DNA of 64,000 nucleotides from JBLXBZ01 sp048265185. Lineage in GTDB: Bacteria; Pseudomonadota; Alphaproteobacteria; Rhizobiales; Stappiaceae. The stretch is taken from the NCBI GenBank assembly GCA_048265185.1, contig JBLXBZ010000005.1, forward strand, positions 168,972 through 232,971, written 5' to 3'. Positions 1 through 8,824 of this stretch are shown here, piece after piece (position 1 is the stretch's first letter; the number at the start of each line of letters is the position of its first letter). The notes beneath the pieces were generated by a model. The model did no database searches, had not been told where the DNA came from, and worked only from the letters and a program-made list of their open reading frames with translations. The translations under genes and the position numbers were made by a program.

Positions 1-1
1 G

Positions 2-1093
2 GTGACGGCGCTTAACGAGGCTGAAGGCGATATTGGTCATCGTTCCGAGATTCTCTATCATCACAAGAACGCCGCCGCGTCAGGATGCGCGCCAATCGCG
101 CCGGAATGGTTGGCCAAGGGACTGGAGAATTTCGGCGAGGTCAAAGGCGGGGGAGGGGAAATCACCGCCTATAATGACACGCCGTGGCTACGCCGTGTGA
201 TATGGCCGCTTCCCGCAGTCGCGCCGAAAGTCAGCGTTGTTATTCCCACAAGAGATGGGGAGACTCTGTTGCGTCGGGCGGTTCAGGGCTTGCAAGAGGC
301 GACGAGTTACAAGGACATTGAAATCATCATTGTAGACAATGGCTCAAGCGAACAAGGCGCTGTTGCTTATCTGGAGCGGCTCGCCTCCTCTGGAGTGAAA
401 GTGCTGCCAGCTCCCGGCCCGTTCAATTATTCCGCTTTGAACAATATGGCGGTGAATGCGGCGAGCGGCGAGGTGATTTGCTTGTTGAATAACGACGTGG
501 AGGTGGCGGAGCCGGGGTGGCTGGGCGAAATGGTTTCCCAGCTTTTACGCCCTGACGTTGGGATTGTCGGCGCCAAATTGCTCTGGTCCAATGGCGTCGT
601 GCAGCATGGCGGCGTTGTTCTGGGGATCGACGGGGGAGCGGCGCATGTGGGGACGTTGTGGCATGAGGACGACTTGGGCTATTGCGCCGCGAACAAGGTG
701 GTCAGGCGCTATTCGGCGGTGACGGCCGCGTGTCTTGTGATCCGCAAGTCAGATTACCTCGACGTGGAAGGCCTGGACGAAAAGGCGTTCCCCGTGACCT
801 TCAATGACGTGGATTTGTGCCTCAAAATACAGCAAGCTGGGAAAGCTGTGGTCTGGACGCCCTTTGCAAAGCTCTATCATCATGAGTCGGCGACACGCGG
901 GCGGGACGAGCTGCCTGAAAAAGCCGCGCGGGCGTATCGGGAGCTACGAGGCCTGCGCCAACGATGGGGAGGCGTCATGTTGCGAGACCCATTTTATAAC
1001 GTGAACCTGAATCGGGACAAGGCGCCCTATGAGGGATTGGCGCTACCGCCTGCGAGGATGGCGACTAGATTTCTGGGTCGCGCTTTTTTTTAA
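2..1093 (+). CDS. GT2 family glycosyltransferase (5' end at window edge)
   Basis: Family 2 glycosyltransferase, expected to move a sugar from a nucleotide-sugar donor onto a growing surface polysaccharide at the cytoplasmic face of the inner membrane. The GT-A core opens near residue 77 (VSVVIPTRDG), followed by VDNGSS (111-116) and the metal-binding-like NND (163-165). A late FNDVDLC stretch near residue 268 holds the usual acidic catalytic motif. The frame is open to the window edge; the GTG at base 2 is probably not the true start and N-terminal sequence is likely missing. An AT-rich spacer of 187 bases separates it from a second GT2 gene, and the run of sugar-transfer genes that follows supports a glycan cluster. 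Donor and acceptor cannot be told from sequence. Confidence 0.88.
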   Translation: MTALNEAEGDIGHRSEILYHHKNAAASGCAPIAPEWLAKGLENFGEVKGGGGEITAYNDTPWLRRVIWPLPAVAPKVSVVIPTRDGETLLRRAVQGLQEATSYKDIEIIIVDNGSSEQGAVAYLERLASSGVKVLPAPGPFNYSALNNMAVNAASGEVICLLNNDVEVAEPGWLGEMVSQLLRPDVGIVGAKLLWSNGVVQHGGVVLGIDGGAAHVGTLWHEDDLGYCAANKVVRRYSAVTAACLVIRKSDYLDVEGLDEKAFPVTFNDVDLCLKIQQAGKAVVWTPFAKLYHHESATRGRDELPEKAARAYRELRGLRQRWGGVMLRDPFYNVNLNRDKAPYEGLALPPARMATRFLGRAFF

Positions 1094-1280
1094 AAAAGTG
1101 AATGAGCGTCCAATGTGATTTTGTTAATTTAAAACAATTTATGATTGTATTTTATATCTAGTCTATTATTATAAATAAATAGACATTTTTGTCATTTTAA
1201 AAGGTGTTTGATTTTTAATAACTTATTAAAAGTTGTATTAAAACACAACTTAAAAGAGATTTTATGCGTGAGATCGAGCT

Positions 1281-3137
1281 ATGATGAACCAGCCTTTGAC
1301 AGGTGAGGAAGGAAGGGTCTCGCCAGCAAATTCGGCCTCAAAACTTGCGGCTAGATCAGCCCACGCCGCGCGAGCGCATGAAATCAGCGAAGTCTTCGAC
1401 GTCTCCACGGATATGAAAGTTCTGGAAAGCGGCGAGGTTTTGAAAATTGATCGGGCGGTTCTTCTGGATGGGCTCGCGATCCTGGCGGGATGGCGGACAA
1501 AGAATATAACGATTTCCATCGACGATAGTTTTGACGAAGTTAAATATCGCCGCATGGACGTTGAAGAACATTTTGGCGATGGCTGCGCCGGGTTTCTCAT
1601 TGTCGTGAATTGTAGCCGCCGCGAAGACGTCCATATCACCTTTCACGATGGCCACAGGAAATACGCCACCAGAGTGACGCCAGTGACCGAACGGGCTGAA
1701 ATCGATATCGTGATGGAGGAGCAAAAGCCCCGTCTCCATCGGATCATTCCGATATTATCTCGGTCGAGAAACTGGGGTTTGGCGCTAAATCAGATCGTGT
1801 CGAGCGAACCCTGTCCACAAGCGCGGGGGTTCATCGATAAGACGCTTCTGGTTGAAGGCGCGGGCGCGGCCGTTATCGGATGGGCTTTGCCGGCGAACGC
1901 CAGCAATGTTTATCTGGTCACTTCGAGCGGCGTATGGCGCTCGCTACGTGAGGCGGAGACGGTTCCAAGACCGGACGTGACCACGGCTTTCGCGCCTGAT
2001 TTTGGCGATGCTCCTCATCCTTCCGGGTTTTACGCCTGCCTTGCGGGGCGTTTCACCGCCAATGAAGGGGTGTTTTTGATCGTGGCCAATGAGGGTGGTT
2101 TGTTCATGCTGGCGGAGGCCGCGCTCTCAGCGACCAAATTGAACGCCGTCGACTTCGCCCGGCAAACTCTAGCTTTGCCCACGCCCATGCATCGTTTCGT
2201 CAACCGTTTGCGTAAACTCGATCTGCCGTTATTGGAGGTGATGACGCGACGCCAGAATGCGGGGTTCGAGGAGTTGCCACAAGAGCGGTGGAACTATGGT
2301 CCGCCGCCGGTGACCCCCACCACAAGCGTCATTGTTCCGTTATATGGGCGTTGGGACTTTCTCGAGCATCAATTGCTGGAGTTCGCGCGCGACGAGGACT
2401 TCGCCACGCGGGTCGAGCTCCTTTACGTTATTGACGATTTCAACGTGGTCGAGCCACTGCTCGCCCAAGCGGCGGAAATTTATGAGCTTTATAATGTGTC
2501 GTTCTCGCTACTGTGGGGACAGGCGAACAGGGGATATTCTGGAGCTAATAATCTGGGAGCGCGCGCCGCGCGAGGCGATTACCTGATTTTCCTCAACAGC
2601 GACGTGTTCCCCGAAGCGCCCGGTTGGAGTTCAGATTTAATCGACTTACTTGAGAATAATCCGAGCGTTGGCCTGGTGGCGCCGCGGCTGACTTTTCCAG
2701 ACGGAGGGCTTCAACATGTGGGTATCGAGTTTCGATATGACGAGACCCACCAGGTTTGGCTCAATGAACATCCATTGCTCGGATTGCCGCCGGAGGTGGA
2801 TTTGTCGCGGGAGCTTGTGGAGCGTCAAGCGGTCACCGGAGCTTGTATGACCGTGCGTCGCGCGCAGTTTCTTGAGCTTGGGGGGTTTGATCCTGGTTAT
2901 TTGATCGGCGATTTCGAAGATACGGATTTATGCTTGAAATATCGTAGCATTGGACTGACCCCAGCCTATACGCCGCAGGTTACGCTCACTCATTTGGAGC
3001 GTCAGTCGTTTAAGGGGATCGGCGCCGACGATTTTCGCCAACGCGTGGTGATTTACAACGCCGTACGTCATTTCGCGCGTTGGGGCAAGCGGATCGAACA
3101 ACTCGCAGCGCGTTCCCGACTGAAGGTGACGCTATGA
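1281..3137 (+). CDS. GT2 family glycosyltransferase, long form (618 aa)
   Basis: Glycosyltransferase family 2 protein of 618 residues, about twice the usual single-domain length. The catalytic GT-A domain lies in the C-terminal half: TTSVIVPLYGR near residue 345, the NSD metal motif near 438, and GDFEDTDLCLK near 542 carrying the acidic catalytic pair. The first ~330 residues show no motif I recognise and may be an accessory or degenerate transferase domain. The start is MMNQ at 1281; a six-codon reading frame beginning at 1264 ends by overlapping this start. The stop overlaps the next gene's start by four bases (ATGA), so the two are translationally coupled. The role is surface-polysaccharide assembly by family and context; the sugar is unknown. 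Confidence 0.88.
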   Translation: MMNQPLTGEEGRVSPANSASKLAARSAHAARAHEISEVFDVSTDMKVLESGEVLKIDRAVLLDGLAILAGWRTKNITISIDDSFDEVKYRRMDVEEHFGDGCAGFLIVVNCSRREDVHITFHDGHRKYATRVTPVTERAEIDIVMEEQKPRLHRIIPILSRSRNWGLALNQIVSSEPCPQARGFIDKTLLVEGAGAAVIGWALPANASNVYLVTSSGVWRSLREAETVPRPDVTTAFAPDFGDAPHPSGFYACLAGRFTANEGVFLIVANEGGLFMLAEAALSATKLNAVDFARQTLALPTPMHRFVNRLRKLDLPLLEVMTRRQNAGFEELPQERWNYGPPPVTPTTSVIVPLYGRWDFLEHQLLEFARDEDFATRVELLYVIDDFNVVEPLLAQAAEIYELYNVSFSLLWGQANRGYSGANNLGARAARGDYLIFLNSDVFPEAPGWSSDLIDLLENNPSVGLVAPRLTFPDGGLQHVGIEFRYDETHQVWLNEHPLLGLPPEVDLSRELVERQAVTGACMTVRRAQFLELGGFDPGYLIGDFEDTDLCLKYRSIGLTPAYTPQVTLTHLERQSFKGIGADDFRQRVVIYNAVRHFARWGKRIEQLAARSRLKVTL

Positions 3138-4387
3138 GCGAGCCTATGCGGATCGCTGTCATTTCCCACGGTCACCCGGATTTTAGCGTCGGCGGAGCGG
3201 AAATGGCCGCTTATAATCTTCACCAAGGCTTTTTGGAGCATCCCATGGTGGAGAGCTCGGTGTTTTTAGGCCGGTTCCCACGGTCGGAGCAACCTACGGG
3301 CGCGGTGAGTCAACGCCGTTCAGGAGAATTCCTGTGGGATCAGTCCATGCATGACTGGATGTATTTTCGTGGAGCGAACCGCTCGCAGGCCCTGCGCCGT
3401 CTCGCCGAATGGCTGCGGGTCATTCGCCCCACCGTCATTCACGCCCATCATTTTGCTCATCTTGGTCTTGAGATTTTCCCTCTGATACGCCGAATTTGCC
3501 CACAGGCGAAAATCTTTCTGACCTTGCATGAATATATGGCTATTTGCATGCACAATGGTCAAATGGTGAAATGCGGCGGCAACCGACTGTGCAGCCACGA
3601 GTCTCTCGACGATTGTCACACCTGCTTCCCTCAGACTTCACGCGAAGATTTTTGGCTGCGCAAACGTTTTATTTTGCGGCACTTTGACTTGATAGACGGC
3701 TTTATTTCTCCGTCTCATTTTCTGCGCAGGCGATATATGGATTGGGGCCTTGCGGCTGATAAAATCACTGTGATTGAAAACGCGCAAATTCGGCGCCCGC
3801 CCGCCCCCTATCGCAAGATTCCTGAACATGCGCCGCGCAACCGCTTTGGCTTTTTCGGTCAGATCAACGAATATAAGGGTTTCGATGTTTTGTTGCAGGC
3901 GCTCTTGCTCGCACATGAACAATCTGACGTTCCCATTTACATGGACGTCAATGGAGCAAATTTGGACAAACAACCTAAGGCGTTTCGTGAGCGCATTGAA
4001 GGGTTGTGCGAAAAAATCGACAAGCTGGGAACCCTCCGCTGGGCCGGCCCCTATGGACCGGATGATCTGCCCAAGCGAATGGCGAGCGTCGATTGGGTGG
4101 TGACGCCTTCTATCTGGTGGGAAAATTCACCCATGGTCATCCAGGAAGCGTTTCTTCATGGTCGCCCGGTGATTTGCTCTGGCATCGGCGGCATGGCGGA
4201 AAAAGTTCGCGACGGGATTGATGGATTGCATGCGGAGCCGCGCAGTCCCTTGGCTTTCGCTGAAGTTTTACAGTATGCGGCGAGTAACGTCGAACTGTGG
4301 CGCAGCCTCGTGGAACGAATTCCGCCACCGCTTTTCCCCGACGAATGCGCAGAGTCGCATTTGTCATTTTTTCAGAAGGCTCGTTGA
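3134..4387 (+). CDS. GT4-like (GT-B fold) glycosyltransferase
   Basis: Retaining glycosyltransferase with the two-domain GT-B layout, 417 residues. The N-terminal domain starts RIAVISHGHPDFSVGGAE, the glycine loop typical of family GT4. The C-terminal Glycos_transf_1 domain carries RFGFFGQINEYKGFDVL and the E-x7-E nucleotide-sugar motif (ENSPMVIQE, near residue 328). A cluster of cysteines around residues 137-165 (CMHNG, KCGG, LCSH, DCHTC) is conserved-looking and may bind metal. The start at 3134 overlaps the upstream stop (ATGA) and precedes the conserved first strand; an in-frame start at 3080 would lie inside the upstream gene. It acts with the neighbouring GT2 genes on a surface glycan; linkage unknown. 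Confidence 0.88.
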   Translation: MSEPMRIAVISHGHPDFSVGGAEMAAYNLHQGFLEHPMVESSVFLGRFPRSEQPTGAVSQRRSGEFLWDQSMHDWMYFRGANRSQALRRLAEWLRVIRPTVIHAHHFAHLGLEIFPLIRRICPQAKIFLTLHEYMAICMHNGQMVKCGGNRLCSHESLDDCHTCFPQTSREDFWLRKRFILRHFDLIDGFISPSHFLRRRYMDWGLAADKITVIENAQIRRPPAPYRKIPEHAPRNRFGFFGQINEYKGFDVLLQALLLAHEQSDVPIYMDVNGANLDKQPKAFRERIEGLCEKIDKLGTLRWAGPYGPDDLPKRMASVDWVVTPSIWWENSPMVIQEAFLHGRPVICSGIGGMAEKVRDGIDGLHAEPRSPLAFAEVLQYAASNVELWRSLVERIPPPLFPDECAESHLSFFQKAR

Positions 4388-4521
4388 AGTGCGTGTTCAC
4401 CGTGAACGCGAATATGCGCGGCGCTTGCGATAGGGCGAGGCTGAAGAGCGCGCCCGATGGCGGAGGAATCTGGCGAGACTCTCTGAACCAGAAATAAAAC
4501 CGAGGGGTTTGCGATAAGAAC

Positions 4522-5661
4522 ATGCGCACAATTATTCTCAGCCTTTCTCCCTATTTGGGCGAAGCATGGAGCTTGTCGGGGTCGGAGATATTCGAGCGAA
4601 CAGGCGGGAACACCGGCAACCTCGCGTTTCAATATGCGGTGCATCAACATATTGGCGGGGACGCGGTGATTTTACCGCCTTGGAGTTCCGCCGATGTTTT
4701 GAAGAACAGTGGCGACATTATCGTCATTCCCTTGGCCAATCAGCTGGGGGAACATACGGATCTGGGAGAACAGGCGAAGATTCTCGAAAACGCCGGCCTT
4801 CCCGTGGTCGGGGTGGGCTTGGGGGCGCAGGCATCCAGCCAGTCCGAGGACATTCGCCTAACGCCGGGGACTATGCGGTGGCTGGAGACCCTCGCCGCCC
4901 ATGCGCCAGGCGAGGGGCCGAACATCGGGGTGCGCGGCCAATACACCAAAGATCAAATAGAAAAACTGGGCGTCGCGGGAGCGGCTGTGGTCACGGGCTG
5001 CCCGTCAAATTTCATCGCCGAAGGCGACCATTTCGCCGTGGAAATCGCCCGCAAAAGTCGTCTTCCTCCCAAGCGCGTCGCGGTGACGGCGGGCATTCCC
5101 TACGTCAAGAGACTGGCGGCGTTGGAGCACGATCTGGCCGACCTGGTGACGTTGACCCATGGGCTTTACGTGGTGCAGCATGGGGTGGATATGATCAGAC
5201 TCGCTTGCGATGAATTTGGTGAAATGCCGCAAGAGGTTCTACGCGCCCATCATGCTTATATTGCGCCGCATCTATCGCCCTCAGCCTTTGAGGAATGGTG
5301 TCGGCGCCATGCTCGTGCGTTCACCGACGCAAGAGCGTGGATGAGTGAGCTTATTCACTATGACTTCGTCGTTGGCACCCGGTTTCATGGCGCCATGTTC
5401 GCGCTTCAAGCAGGCGTTCCCGCCGGCGTTATCGCCCACGACAGCCGCACGCTGGAAATGTGCCAGACCATGGCGATCCCCGTTATTCGCGACACGGATC
5501 TAGTGGGTGGCGTCACCCGCCGCGCTCTGACGCAATTGTTTCCTTTTGACGCCGAGGTTTATCTAGGCGTCCGCAAAGGTTTGGCGAAAACCTACCTCAA
5601 TATGTTGGTGGAGAACGGCTTGTCGCCCCGTAAACGACTGGTCTCCCTTGCCCAGGAATGA
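4522..5661 (+). CDS. polysaccharide pyruvyl transferase family protein
   Basis: Member of the polysaccharide pyruvyl transferase family (Pfam PS_pyruv_trans; CsaB, WcaK, ExoV relatives), which put ketal-linked pyruvate from phosphoenolpyruvate on sugars of exported polysaccharides. The protein has 379 residues. It shows an N-terminal GGNTGNLAFQYAV stretch that replaces the usual GN-x-GD motif, VVGVGLGAQ in the middle, and the family signature VGTRFHGAMFALQAGVPA near residue 283. The gap to the upstream glycosyltransferase is 134 bases and holds no gene. Pyruvylation would make the surface glycan acidic. Some family members near glycosyltransferases have no proven pyruvyl activity, so the family call is firm and the exact reaction is inferred. 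Confidence 0.85.
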   Translation: MRTIILSLSPYLGEAWSLSGSEIFERTGGNTGNLAFQYAVHQHIGGDAVILPPWSSADVLKNSGDIIVIPLANQLGEHTDLGEQAKILENAGLPVVGVGLGAQASSQSEDIRLTPGTMRWLETLAAHAPGEGPNIGVRGQYTKDQIEKLGVAGAAVVTGCPSNFIAEGDHFAVEIARKSRLPPKRVAVTAGIPYVKRLAALEHDLADLVTLTHGLYVVQHGVDMIRLACDEFGEMPQEVLRAHHAYIAPHLSPSAFEEWCRRHARAFTDARAWMSELIHYDFVVGTRFHGAMFALQAGVPAGVIAHDSRTLEMCQTMAIPVIRDTDLVGGVTRRALTQLFPFDAEVYLGVRKGLAKTYLNMLVENGLSPRKRLVSLAQE

Positions 5662-5751
5662 GGCGGAGTATCCGGAAAGGGCGGTGCGGACTTGTGAGAG
5701 TATTTGCCGGCTGTTGCGCCTCTATTAATATTTTAAGACGCGGAGCATTTG

Positions 5752-6477
5752 ATGATGGATCTGGATTTACTTGAAAACACGATTTCAAAAACAATTATGC
5801 CCAATGACCATATGTATAATAGCGCCAATCCGAACCATTATTTCTCTGTAGGCCAATCTGCCCTCAGGGCCATAGAGGCGTCGTTATTGTTGAAACATAA
5901 CCGGTGGGAGCCGGAGAATATTCTGGATTTTGGCTGCGGCTCGGGGCGGGTCACGCGCTGGCTTAAAGCCGGTTTCCCGGAAGCGACGATCACCGCCTGT
6001 GATTTGCGCCAAGATAGCCTTGAGTTTTTGCAAGAAACGTTGGGAGTGGAGACGTGTCGCTCAAATGAGGATTTTTGTCAGGTGGCTTTCCCGGTGAAAT
6101 TCGATCTGATCTGGTGCGGCAGTCTTGTCACCCATCTTTCAAGGAGCAATACCGAGCGTTTTTTGCAATGCTGCGGTTCCTGGCTCGGCGAAGACGGGGT
6201 GGCGGTGGTGACCTTTCATGGGCGGGAGGTGGCGGCGCGTTTGCGAAAGCCGGAGCAGAAATACACCAACGAAAAACTTGCGAAGCAAATCTTGCGAGAA
6301 TTCGAAGAAACTTCTTATGGCTACGCCAATTATCCGGGGCGGGAGGATATAGGTTTGTCGATTTGCGAGCCGTCCTGGGTTCTGGCGGCGGCGCATTCTC
6401 TGGGTTTTAGGGTTCACGCGCTTGGAGAAAGCGCTTGGGATAATCACCAGGATCTCATCGCCTTCAGTCGGCGTTGA
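5752..6477 (+). CDS. class I SAM-dependent methyltransferase
   Basis: Small methyltransferase of 241 residues with the Rossmann SAM-binding motif I ILDFGCGSGRVTRW near residue 55, an acidic post-I strand (ITACDLRQDS) and motif IV-like FDLIWCGSLVTHL. Two ATG codons (5752, 5755) follow a CGGAG ribosome site; 5752 is chosen. It is the last gene of the left-hand glycan cluster on this strand, 90 bases after the pyruvyltransferase-like gene, and may methylate a sugar or glycan carrier. The substrate cannot be read from sequence. It converges on kduI; the 79 bases between hold no clear terminator. Confidence 0.85.
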   Translation: MMDLDLLENTISKTIMPNDHMYNSANPNHYFSVGQSALRAIEASLLLKHNRWEPENILDFGCGSGRVTRWLKAGFPEATITACDLRQDSLEFLQETLGVETCRSNEDFCQVAFPVKFDLIWCGSLVTHLSRSNTERFLQCCGSWLGEDGVAVVTFHGREVAARLRKPEQKYTNEKLAKQILREFEETSYGYANYPGREDIGLSICEPSWVLAAAHSLGFRVHALGESAWDNHQDLIAFSRR

Positions 6478-6556
6478 GCGGCTGGCGCCGCACGCCAAAA
6501 AAAGATCGCGGAGAAAACGCCCCGGCGGTCCGGATTGGCGCGCGGCTATTTTCCCG

Positions 6557-7384
6557 TTACCGAAGGTCGGAGGCCTCAACGAAATCCATGTCGGTGAAAT
6601 CGACGTTGTCGCCGGCCATGGCCCAGATAAAGCTGTACTTGCCGATGCCCGCTCCGGCGTGGATCGACCAAGGCGGCGAGAGAACCCCCTCTTCATTGCC
6701 AATAAACAGGTGGCGGGTTTCCTGCGGCTCGCCCATGAGGTGCAACACCCGCGCCTCCGCGCTCATATCCCAATAAAGATAGGCCTCCATACGCCGGTCA
6801 TGGGTGTGCGGCGGCATGGTGTTCCAGACGGAGCCTTCGGCGAGGGACGTGTAGCCCAACACGAGCTGACAGCTCTCCATGACTTTCGGATGAATGAATT
6901 GTTTGATCACCCGTTTGTTGGCGTTTTCATCCTCGCCTAAGCGAACCTCGTTGCAGTCCTGAGCGCTCATGTGTTTCGGCGGATAGGTTTTATGGGCCGG
7001 GGCGGAGGTGATGTAAAACCGACCAAGGCCTGAGAATGTCACTGGACCTGCGCCCATGCCCAAATACAGAACGTCGCCGGGGGCCATTTCATAAGACGCC
7101 CCGCCAGCGGAAACCACGCCTTCCGCGCCAATGTTGACGACGCCCATTTCACGCCGTTCAAGGAAGGTCGCGGTTTTCGTCTCCTCCACCTTATCAAGGG
7201 TGAGCGATCCGCCTGCGGGCGTGGCCGCGCCCATGACGAAACGGTCGTAATGAGTGTAGACCAGACGAATTTCACCGTCGGCGAACATGCCTTCGGTAAG
7301 AAAATGGTCGCGCAGCTGTGCGGTGTCCATGCCTTTGGCGTGTTCGGGATGAACCGCGTGGCGAGTTTCGACATGTAGCGACAT
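6557..7384 (-). CDS. kduI: 5-dehydro-4-deoxy-D-glucuronate isomerase (KduI)
   Basis: Isomerase that turns 5-keto-4-deoxyuronate (DKI) into 2,5-diketo-3-deoxygluconate in pectin, alginate-like or glycosaminoglycan uronate breakdown; cytoplasmic cupin enzyme. The length of 275 residues fits the family. The metal site is complete: H193, H195 and E200 in PPHTHDRRMEAY plus H242 in WSIHAG, the same spacing as in the E. coli enzyme. The start is set at MSLHVETRH (7384); the frame is open five codons further upstream but without better support. It is divergent from an IclR-family gene across a 252-base spacer containing a KdgR-like inverted repeat, pointing to control by that regulator. No kduD or other pectin gene lies alongside. 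Confidence 0.95.
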   Translation of the reverse strand: MSLHVETRHAVHPEHAKGMDTAQLRDHFLTEGMFADGEIRLVYTHYDRFVMGAATPAGGSLTLDKVEETKTATFLERREMGVVNIGAEGVVSAGGASYEMAPGDVLYLGMGAGPVTFSGLGRFYITSAPAHKTYPPKHMSAQDCNEVRLGEDENANKRVIKQFIHPKVMESCQLVLGYTSLAEGSVWNTMPPHTHDRRMEAYLYWDMSAEARVLHLMGEPQETRHLFIGNEEGVLSPPWSIHAGAGIGKYSFIWAMAGDNVDFTDMDFVEASDLR

Positions 7385-7451
7385 GGGTCTTCCTCTCAAG
7401 TTAGCGCGCCGGATTGCTCGCGCGTCTGAATGGGGCGCGCGGACGCTTTAT

Positions 7452-7474
7452 AAAATGGAATTACGTTTCATTTT
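7452..7474. promoter_or_regulatory. KdgR/IclR-type inverted repeat between kduI and iclR gene
   Basis: AAAATGGAA, five bases, TTTCATTTT: a 9-5-9 inverted repeat with one mismatch, 68 bases upstream of the kduI start. It resembles the enterobacterial KdgR box (AATGAAA...TTTCATT). The divergent gene encodes an IclR/KdgR-family protein, so this is the likely operator for kduI. Binding itself is inferred. Confidence 0.5.
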
Positions 7475-7608
7475 TATCGGATCATAGAGGAAGTTTTTTA
7501 TCAAGCCACAATTTTCTGCGCTACAACGCGTGATAGCGTCATGAATAGTAAAACGCGAGAGCCGTGAGGCGCGAGGGGGAAAGCGAGTTGACAAGCATGG
7601 ACGTGAAT

Positions 7609-7634
7609 TTCAAAATCAAATTCCTAATTTTGAA
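7609..7634. promoter_or_regulatory. inverted repeat just before the IclR-family start
   Basis: TTCAAAAT, ten bases, ATTTTGAA: perfect 8-base arms ending three bases before the ATG at 7637, covering the ribosome-binding region. It could be an autoregulatory site or an mRNA hairpin masking initiation. Seen directly; function unknown. Confidence 0.35.
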
Positions 7635-7636
7635 GA

Positions 7637-8476
7637 ATGGATGTCATGGCGCCGCTTTCCGGGAAAAATGAAAAGTCAGCAACATCGGTCACTAAATCCG
7701 ATAACGTCGCCTCCGTTCTCAAGGTTTTCTCCGTCCTTGAAACGCTTTCCGAAGGGGGGGCGGCGCCTCTGGCCCATATCGCGCAAAAGGCGATGACGTC
7801 GAAAAGCACCACGCATCGACTTTTGCAGACCATGATTGATCTGGGCTATGTGGAGCAGGAGGCGGAGACGGAGCGTTATGGTTTAACGCTTAAATTGTTT
7901 TCGATCTCAGCGCGTGCGCTCGGCGGTCACAGTCAGCTCATGAAGGTTGCTGACCGCGGCATGAGAGCTCTGTCGCGCGCCACGGGAGAGTCCATCAATC
8001 TGGGCGTGATCGACAACGGCGCAGGCGAGGGCGGCGAACAAAGCGTCGTTTATATCCATCAAGTGGAGTCTACTTTCTCCCTGTCGATGAAGTGCACCAT
8101 AGGATCGCGCAATCCCCTCCATTGCACCGCTCTGGGCAAGGCGCTTTTGGCCTGGTCGCCGCCGGATGAACTTGAACGGCGGCTCGCCGAACTGGAGTTC
8201 ACGCCTTGTGGGCCGCGCACAATCACTGGTCTGGCGCAATTTCGCGCCGAGCTTGAGAAAGCCCGGACGCAAGGGTTCTCCGAAGAGATAGAAGAGGTGG
8301 AGGCCGGGGTGCGCTGCATGGCCGCGCCGGTGCTTGACCACCTTGGACAATCGATTGGCGCGATTTCCATCTCTTTCCCGATGTTTCGTTATGACGAGAC
8401 GCGGCGCAGTGAATATATCGCCGTGTTGACGGACGCCGGGCGCGAAGCGTCCGAGGCGATGGGGCACAGGCCGTAA
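7637..8476 (+). CDS. IclR-family transcriptional regulator (KdgR-like)
   Basis: Transcription factor of 279 residues with an N-terminal winged helix (ASVLKVFSVLETLSEGG, then KSTTHRLLQTMIDLGYVEQ, the recognition helix region) and the C-terminal IclR effector-binding domain (MKCTIGSRNPLHCTALGKALLAW, then AAPVLDHLGQSIGAISISFP). It faces kduI across a spacer with an IclR-type inverted repeat, so it most likely senses a uronate-derived metabolite such as 2-keto-3-deoxygluconate and controls kduI. A strong terminator follows its stop, so it is not cotranscribed with the transporter genes downstream. Effector inferred from context only. Confidence 0.9.
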   Translation: MDVMAPLSGKNEKSATSVTKSDNVASVLKVFSVLETLSEGGAAPLAHIAQKAMTSKSTTHRLLQTMIDLGYVEQEAETERYGLTLKLFSISARALGGHSQLMKVADRGMRALSRATGESINLGVIDNGAGEGGEQSVVYIHQVESTFSLSMKCTIGSRNPLHCTALGKALLAWSPPDELERRLAELEFTPCGPRTITGLAQFRAELEKARTQGFSEEIEEVEAGVRCMAAPVLDHLGQSIGAISISFPMFRYDETRRSEYIAVLTDAGREASEAMGHRP

Positions 8477-8509
8477 AACCTTTGCTTTGACGAATACCGC
8501 CTTAATTCA

Positions 8510-8556
8510 CCGGCTAAAACCAAATTTGCCGGATAAGTTTTAGCCGGGTTTTCTTC
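8510..8556 (+). terminator. rho-independent terminator after the IclR-family gene
   Basis: CCGGCTAAAAC (8510-8520) pairs perfectly with GTTTTAGCCGG (8537-8547), then GTTTTCTTCT. It sits 34 bases after the stop at 8476. Confidence 0.75.
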
Positions 8557-8824
8557 TGTCAAGAATTATGAATTTTTTATGAAACAATGACTTAGCGGCC
8601 GTTGAGCAATTGTAATTCGATAATATTTCAATTATTCACGATTTATCGATGTAATGAGCGTCGCAAACAGCGACGCGAACTATGGCGCCGGACGGCGTGA
8701 AGCGGTCCGGGCGTGGGTCGAGATATATGGCGTGCGCGGCGGCGACTTGGGGTCTACCCCGGAAGCGGCGGCGTTGGCATGGAATACCGATTGACTTGAG
8801 CAAAAATCAACAGGAGACTTTTCA
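8557..8824 (+). other. intergenic leader of the PhnD-type transporter operon
   Basis: With the terminator before it, this forms a 348-base gene-free stretch. The first ~90 bases are AT-rich and probably hold the promoter. A perfect hairpin GCGTCGC-AAACA-GCGACGC lies at 8658-8676, and AGGAGAC at 8812-8818 serves as ribosome site for 8825. No convincing Pho box was found. Confidence 0.4.

Noticed and set aside
8549..8590. Pho-box-like CTGTCA upstream of the PhnD-type operon
   Set aside because: Only one half-site matches; the second direct repeat is missing.
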